Below are positions 28,788 to 32,713 of a stretch of DNA of 32,713 bases, piece by piece (the first letter of the stretch is position 1; every line of letters begins with the position of its first letter). A model generated the notes under the pieces. It had not been told where the DNA came from and searched no databases. It saw only the letters and a list, made by a program, of their open reading frames with translations. Source of the stretch: Streptomyces griseorubiginosus (lineage in GTDB: Bacteria > Actinomycetota > Actinomycetes > Streptomycetales > Streptomycetaceae); contig NZ_WVUG01000070.1 of the NCBI RefSeq assembly GCF_017614965.1, positions 1 through 32,713 on the forward strand, given 5' to 3'. The position numbers and the translations under genes are program-made.

Positions 28788-29921
28788 ATGGCTAGCGAAG
28801 ACGCGGTGCGCGAGGCACTGGCGACGGTGAACGACCCCGAGATCAACCGACCCATCACCGAACTCGGGATGGTCAAATCGGTCGACATCGGCGCGGACGG
28901 GGCGGTCGCGGTGACCGTGTACCTGACGGTCTCCGGCTGCCCCATGCGCGAGACCATCACCCAGCGCGTGACCGACGCGGTCTCCCGGGTCGAGGGCGTC
29001 ACCCGCGTCGACGTCTCGCTGGACGTGATGAGCGACGAGCAGCGCAAGGAGCTGGCGAACGCCCTGCGCGGCGGCCAGGCCGAACGGGAGATCCCGTTCG
29101 CCAAGCCCGGCTCGCTCACCCGGGTGTACGCGGTCGCCTCCGGCAAGGGCGGCGTCGGCAAGTCGTCCGTGACGGTGAACCTGGCGGCGGCGATGGCCGC
29201 GGACGGTCTGAAGGTCGGTGTCGTCGACGCCGACATCTACGGCCACAGCGTGCCGCGCATGCTCGGCGCGGACGGCCGCCCCACCCAGGTCGAGAACATG
29301 ATCATGCCGCCGTCGGCGAACGGCGTGAAGGTCATCTCCATCGGCATGTTCACCCCGGGCAACGCGCCGGTCGTCTGGCGTGGCCCGATGCTGCACCGGG
29401 CGCTGCAGCAGTTCCTCGCGGACGTGTACTGGGGCGACCTGGACGTCCTGCTCCTCGACCTGCCGCCCGGCACCGGTGACATCGCCATCTCGGTCGCCCA
29501 GCTGGTCCCGAACGCCGAGATCCTGGTCGTGACGACGCCTCAGCAGGCGGCGGCCGAGGTCGCCGAGCGGGCGGGCTCCATCGCCGTACAGACCCACCAG
29601 AAGATCGTCGGCGTGGTCGAGAACATGTCGGGTCTGCCCTGCCCGCACTGCGGCGAGATGGTCGACGTCTTCGGCACGGGCGGCGGCCAGACGGTCGCCG
29701 ACGGCCTCACCCGCACGACGGGTGCGACGGTCCCCGTCCTCGGCTCCATCCCGATCGACGTCCGCCTGCGCGAGGGCGGCGACGAGGGCAGGCCGGTCGT
29801 CCTGACCGACCCGGAGAGCCCGGCGGGCGCGGCACTGCGCGGCATCGCGGGCAAGTTGGGCGGACGGCAGAGGGGTCTTTCGGGACTGTCCCTGGGGATC
29901 ACCCCGAAGAACAAGTTCTAG
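28788..29921 (+). CDS. mrp: Mrp/NBP35-type P-loop ATPase, iron-sulfur carrier
   Basis: A 377-residue protein. The N-terminal MIP18/DUF59 domain (about 1-85) carries VSGCPMR with Cys51. The P-loop ATPase domain follows with the deviant Walker A SGKGGVGKSS (118-127), VVDADIYGHSVPRMLG, LLLDLPPGTGD and the cluster-binding CPHC pair (Cys285, Cys288). It carries Fe-S clusters to apo-proteins as a dimer. ATG 28788 has TACCAT exactly seven bases upstream and no Shine-Dalgarno, so it is probably transcribed leaderless from its own promoter although it lies 43 bases after DUF1003. It ends at a hairpin facing an opposing gene. Confidence 0.95.
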   Translation: MASEDAVREALATVNDPEINRPITELGMVKSVDIGADGAVAVTVYLTVSGCPMRETITQRVTDAVSRVEGVTRVDVSLDVMSDEQRKELANALRGGQAEREIPFAKPGSLTRVYAVASGKGGVGKSSVTVNLAAAMAADGLKVGVVDADIYGHSVPRMLGADGRPTQVENMIMPPSANGVKVISIGMFTPGNAPVVWRGPMLHRALQQFLADVYWGDLDVLLLDLPPGTGDIAISVAQLVPNAEILVVTTPQQAAAEVAERAGSIAVQTHQKIVGVVENMSGLPCPHCGEMVDVFGTGGGQTVADGLTRTTGATVPVLGSIPIDVRLREGGDEGRPVVLTDPESPAGAALRGIAGKLGGRQRGLSGLSLGITPKNKF

Positions 29922-29943
29922 CGAGCAAGTCCTGGGTGACTGT

Positions 29944-29972
29944 GGGGCGCCATCCGGTGCGGATGGTGCCCC
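29944..29972. terminator. Hairpin between the converging mrp and unknown genes
   Basis: GGGGCGCCATCC pairs with GGATGGTGCCCC around GGTGC, 12 bp with one G-T pair. It starts 22 bases after the mrp stop and serves both strands. There is no T-run. Confidence 0.8.
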
Positions 29973-30004
29973 GTCGTCGTCCCGTCGTCGTCCCGTCGTC
30001 GTCA
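29972..30004. repeat. Three 11-bp repeats running into a stop codon
   Basis: CGTCGTCGTCC at 29972 and 29983, and CGTCGTCGTCA at 29994. The last base triplet, TCA, is the stop codon (TGA) of the minus-strand gene. The unit is itself GTC trinucleotide-rich. Confidence 0.85.
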
Positions 30005-30667
30005 GGCGTACGTGCCGATGTCCTTGATCATGGCGAAGCCCAGCCCGTACGCGCTCATCCCTCTCCCGTACGCCCCCACGTGCACCCCTGCCTGCGTGGA
30101 CCCGGCGAGCACCCAGCCGAACTCGGACTCGCGGTAGTGGAAGGGGGTGGGCACGCCGTCCACCGGCAGGGACAGCGTCGACCACTCGGGGCCCGCGAGA
30201 TCGTCGGCCAGCGCCCACGCCGTCTCCGTCTGCTGCTCCAGCCAGTCGTCCCGGAGGCTGTGGTCCATCTGCCCGGGCCAGGTGAACGACAGCAGCCCCA
30301 CCCCGGCCAGCCACGCCGCCGAGGAGACCGAGGTGGCCTCCAGCAGCCCCGTACCGTCGGCGCTCCTGCGGGAGGGGTTCGCCGCGACCGTCACCACGAC
30401 CGCGAACTTCTCCCGCGGCTCACCGGCGGAGCCGACCTCGTTCTTCACCGAGGGCTCGTCGCCGTGCCCGATCGACCCGTGTTCGACGGCACCGTCGGCC
30501 GCCGTTCCGACCTGCATCAGCCAGCGCGGCCCCGTGAAGGCCTCGTCGAGGCCGTACCACGGGAAGGGCGCCTGCAGGTAGCCGTCGACCGTGCGCCGGG
30601 CGGAGGGGACCTGTTGTCCGCCCTCCGCGGCCGGCGCCTGCGCGACTGCCCGACTCGTCGTCTCCAT
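30002..30667 (-). CDS. Conserved hypothetical protein, 221 aa
   Basis: A soluble protein without signal peptide or membrane helix. Visible segments: YLQAPFPWYGLDEAFTGPRW near residue 35, EKFAVVVTVAANPSRRSADG, LLSFTWPGQMDHSLRDDWLE, FHYRESEFGWVLAGSTQAGVHVGAYGRG and an aromatic C-terminus (AMIKDIGTYA). The YRESE..WVLAG...GVHVGAYGRG segment looks like a beta-sandwich strand pair. I do not recognise the family and propose no function. ATG 30667 has AGGAGG ten bases upstream; the frame is open to 30763 but that part encodes noise. A nested inverted repeat lies just upstream. It converges on mrp. Confidence 0.75.
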   Translation of the reverse strand: METTSRAVAQAPAAEGGQQVPSARRTVDGYLQAPFPWYGLDEAFTGPRWLMQVGTAADGAVEHGSIGHGDEPSVKNEVGSAGEPREKFAVVVTVAANPSRRSADGTGLLEATSVSSAAWLAGVGLLSFTWPGQMDHSLRDDWLEQQTETAWALADDLAGPEWSTLSLPVDGVPTPFHYRESEFGWVLAGSTQAGVHVGAYGRGMSAYGLGFAMIKDIGTYA

Positions 30668-30692
30668 TGCCCGGACGCCTCCTCGCTCTCGT

Positions 30693-30738
30693 CGGACCGG
30701 AGCGGCCCGCCCCCCTTCGGGCTGACTCGTCCGGTCCG
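30693..30738 (-). promoter_or_regulatory. Nested inverted repeat upstream of the 221-aa gene
   Basis: Outer arms CGGACCGGA (30693-30701) and TCCGGTCCG (30730-30738) match perfectly over 9 bp. Inside them GCCCG and CGGGC form a second stem. In the mRNA this would fold 26 bases before the ATG. TATGCT lies further upstream on the same strand, so the structure may be transcribed. Confidence 0.5.
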
Positions 30739-30903
30739 CACAACAACTCGGCAGCATAGCCACCCCGCTCCGGGCAGCCGGGAAACCTACCGGCGCGTGG
30801 GTCGCGCAGGAGGGCGGGTTCAGGCCGCGAGAGGCCGCGACGGACTATGAAACGCGTCACGTACGACGGTCTCGACGCCCCCCGCTGTCACGGGCGGTAC
30901 GGC

Positions 30904-31356
30904 TCAGGTGGCGTCCGCGTCGAAGGGCGGCCGGTCGTCTTCCTCGGGCTTCTTCGTCATGTCGATGCGGCCACCGGAGGACGAGGAAGACGACGAGGAC
31001 GACGAGGAAGAGGACGAGGACGGACCGTCGGTGTCGTAGCTCTGGACCGCCTCCGTGACCTCGGCCATCTCCTTCTTCAGGTCGAAGCCGTTACGGATCT
31101 CCTTCAGCCCCAGGTCCTCGCTGTCCAGGTGCTTGCGGATGAAGGTCTTGGGGTTGAGGTCCTCGAACTCGAAGTCCTTGAACTCCGGGCCCAGTTCCTG
31201 CCGGATGTCCGCCTTGGCGCTCTCCGAGAACTCTCGGATCTTCCGGATCGTCCGCATGACGTCCTGGATGACCTTCGGGAGCTTGTCCGGACCGAAGACG
31301 AGCACGGCGAGCACAATGATCGTCAGCAGCTCGAGCGGTCCTATGTCATTGAACAC
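30904..31356 (-). CDS. tatB: Sec-independent protein translocase subunit TatB
   Basis: A 150-residue protein. MFNDIGPLELLTIIVLAVLVFGPDKLPKV in shortened form shows the short N-terminal helix (about 6-21), the FGP hinge and an amphipathic helix, which define TatB-type proteins. It binds twin-arginine signal peptides together with TatC; Streptomyces keeps tatA and tatC elsewhere. The C-terminal tail contains a run of 15 serines (30976-31020 in DNA) before GGRIDMTKKPEEDD. GTG 31356 has GAGGAG six bases upstream. It follows the HtrA gene on the same strand with a 199-base gap, as in mycobacteria (Rv1223-Rv1224, from memory). Confidence 0.93.
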   Translation of the reverse strand: MFNDIGPLELLTIIVLAVLVFGPDKLPKVIQDVMRTIRKIREFSESAKADIRQELGPEFKDFEFEDLNPKTFIRKHLDSEDLGLKEIRNGFDLKKEMAEVTEAVQSYDTDGPSSSSSSSSSSSSSSSGGRIDMTKKPEEDDRPPFDADAT

Positions 31357-31454
31357 CTGAAGCTCCTCGCGATGTCCTCGGTCCTCGGCCCTCGGCGGTC
31401 TGTGCGGGTCTTCCGTGGTCCGGGCCGGATCCACGGTACCCGGCGATCCCGTAC

Positions 31455-31478
31455 GACCGGTACCGCCCCGAGGGTTCC
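31455..31478 (-). promoter_or_regulatory. Possible ECF (SigE-like) promoter for tatB
   Basis: On the minus strand GGAAC (31478-31474), 16 bases, then GTC (31457-31455). The published Streptomyces SigE consensus is GGAAC-N15/16/17-GTC. It would give a leader of about 90 bases before tatB. The short motif could occur by chance. Confidence 0.35.
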
Positions 31479-31532
31479 GAGTGCGTCCGGGTGGCGGTTT
31501 TCCGGGATGTTTGCCGTGTGGGGCAGGGTTTT

Positions 31533-31553
31533 GGAACCCATCTGTGAGGTTCC
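31533..31553 (-). terminator. Short hairpin after the HtrA stop codon
   Basis: GGAACC and GGTTCC pair around nine bases, two bases after the protease stop. There is no T-run, so termination may be partial and allow read-through to tatB. Confidence 0.45.
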
Positions 31554-31555
31554 TG

Positions 31556-32713
31556 TCAGTTGCTGTCCGAGGACCCGAGCACCAGCGAGATCGTCCGCTC
31601 GCCGCCGCCCCGGCGCACGGTCAGCCGCAGGCGGTCGCCCGGGCGGTGGGCACGGGTCCTGACGATCAGTTCGTCGCCGGAGTGCACGCGCACGCCGTCG
31701 ACCGCGGTGATGACGTCGCCCGCCTTGATGCCGGCCCTTGCTCCGGGGCCACCCGCGGTGACGGCGGGGCCCCCGTCGGCCGCCTTCTTGCCGACGCGGG
31801 CGCCGTCGCCGGTGTAGTTCATGTCGAGGGTGACGCCGATGACCGGGTGGGTGGCCTTGCCGGTGTTGATCAGCTCCTCGGCGACACGCCTTGCCTGGTT
31901 GACGGGGATCGCGAAGCCGAGGCCGATGGAACCGGCCTGACCGCTGCCGGAGTCCGAGCCGTCGTCGGCGGACCGGATCGCGGAGTTGATGCCGATGACC
32001 CGGCCCCGGGAGTCGAGGAGGGGGCCGCCGGAGTTGCCGGGGTTGATGGGGGCGTCCGTCTGCAACGCGTCCACGTACGACACGTCGCTCCCGTCGGTGC
32101 TGTCGCCGCCGGCGGTGATCGGGCGCTCCTTGGCGCTGATGATGCCGGAGGTGACGGTGCCGGCCAGGTCGAAGGGGGCGCCGATGGCGACGACGGGGTC
32201 GCCGACCTGGACGTTGTCGGAGTTGCCGAGCGGCAGGGGCTTGAGCCCGCGCACTCCGGTGACCTTCACGACGGCGAGGTCGTAGCCGCTGTCCCGGCCC
32301 ACGACGGTGGCCTTGGCGGTGTCGCCGCTGTTGAAGGTGACGGTTATCTTGCCGCCGGACCCGGCGGGCTCGACGACGTGGTTGTTGGTGAGGATGTGCC
32401 CGAGGTCGTCCAGGACGAAGCCGGTGCCGGTGCCGGACTCCGCGACGCCGGTGACATGCAGGGTGACCACGCTGGGCAGGGCCCGCGCGGCGATGCCGGC
32501 CACACTGTCCGGCGCCCTCCCCGCGGGCTCTTTCCCGGCCTGCGGCAGCGTCACGGTCCCGAGCCCACCGTCCCGCTCCAGATAGGCCCCGACGATCCCA
32601 CCGACCCCACCGGAAACCAGCGCCAGCACGACGGCTCCGCCCACTAGCCTCCGCCGCAGCCGCCGACGTCGCGTCTCCTTGTCATCATCCCCGACACCAC
32701 TCTGCTGGAAGGG
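31556..32713 (-). CDS. HtrA/DegP-type membrane-anchored serine protease with PDZ domain (5' end cut by right edge)
   Basis: 385 residues are visible and the frame stays open to the last base, so the true start lies outside. A GTG at 32644 inside the frame should not be used: upstream residues (DDDKETRRRRLRRRLVGG) are a plausible cytoplasmic segment before the anchor VVLALVSGGVGGIVGAYLE. The S1C protease domain has the triad His (ILTNNHVV), Asp (GYDLAVVKV) and Ser (PGNSGGPLL). A PDZ domain follows (GPGARAGIKAGDVITAVDGVR). The active site is outside the membrane, where it degrades or trims misfolded exported proteins. By mycobacterial parallel, sigE and its anti-sigma gene rseA should lie upstream, beyond the window. 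Confidence 0.93.
   Translation of the reverse strand, partial: PFQQSGVGDDDKETRRRRLRRRLVGGAVVLALVSGGVGGIVGAYLERDGGLGTVTLPQAGKEPAGRAPDSVAGIAARALPSVVTLHVTGVAESGTGTGFVLDDLGHILTNNHVVEPAGSGGKITVTFNSGDTAKATVVGRDSGYDLAVVKVTGVRGLKPLPLGNSDNVQVGDPVVAIGAPFDLAGTVTSGIISAKERPITAGGDSTDGSDVSYVDALQTDAPINPGNSGGPLLDSRGRVIGINSAIRSADDGSDSGSGQAGSIGLGFAIPVNQARRVAEELINTGKATHPVIGVTLDMNYTGDGARVGKKAADGGPAVTAGGPGARAGIKAGDVITAVDGVRVHSGDELIVRTRAHRPGDRLRLTVRRGGGERTISLVLGSSDSN

Noticed and set aside
1..32713. tRNA, rRNA, insertion sequences, prophage or integrase sites
   Set aside because: No cloverleaf-like GTTCGA-type segments with pairing arms, no transposase or integrase motifs, and no terminal repeats were seen.

Overview
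The window is high-GC actinobacterial chromosome, almost certainly Streptomyces. The signs are GC-rich third codon positions with long antisense shadow ORFs, GTG starts, typical Streptomyces families (DUF3152, DUF3107, a long basic-tailed DEAD-box helicase, a TatB with a serine-rich tail) and two intergenic elements that I recall as dispersed in Streptomyces genomes. I see no rRNA, tRNA, insertion sequence, CRISPR array or prophage. Both edges cut a gene.

Region 1 (1-7.7 kb, minus strand) is a peptide/nickel-class ABC transporter operon: lipoprotein binding protein, two permeases and a fused double ATPase, with overlapping or nearly abutting genes. A separate glycosyltransferase unit follows it. 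In front of the binding-protein gene lies a 30-residue ORF ending in a Cys-x5-Cys-Arg tail, with a good promoter placed so that the transcript would start at its ATG. This looks like a cysteine-responsive leader peptide and suggests that the transporter serves sulfur nutrition.

Region 2 (7.7-16.9 kb) has a DUF3152 metzincin-like protein and an alpha/beta hydrolase (minus), a small acidic protein, a TetR regulator, DUF3107 and a small membrane protein (plus), a ferritin-like protein (minus), and a DEAD-box RNA helicase (plus) whose C-terminal half is a repetitive Arg/Lys-rich tail. From memory, DUF3152-TetR-DUF3107-ferritin-like-helicase has the same order as Rv3207c-Rv3211 of Mycobacterium tuberculosis, so this is an old actinobacterial block.

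Region 3 (17.0-23.8 kb) holds a second alpha/beta hydrolase, a NYN/PIN-like putative nuclease, a conserved 50-residue protein behind a SigR-type promoter (GGGAAT-N18-GTT), a MarC-family membrane protein, a PHP phosphoesterase, a zinc-ribbon protein (DUF6758), an MFS exporter with a palindromic promoter, and a SUFU-like protein.

Region 4 (23.8-32.7 kb) contains a CorA magnesium channel with a long structured leader, a lipoprotein, a soluble MgtE-like protein without a membrane domain overlapping a DUF1003 membrane protein, the Mrp Fe-S carrier, an unknown protein, TatB, and an HtrA-type protease running off the right edge. This corresponds, from memory, to the M. tuberculosis interval Rv1223 (htrA) to Rv1239c (corA). 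The sigE/rseA pair is therefore expected just beyond the right edge.

Two patterns cut across the regions. Six genes without a Shine-Dalgarno have a TANNNT box 6-7 nt before the ATG, the signature of leaderless transcripts. Six gene gaps carry short tandem repeats with 11-, 12- or 17-bp periods.
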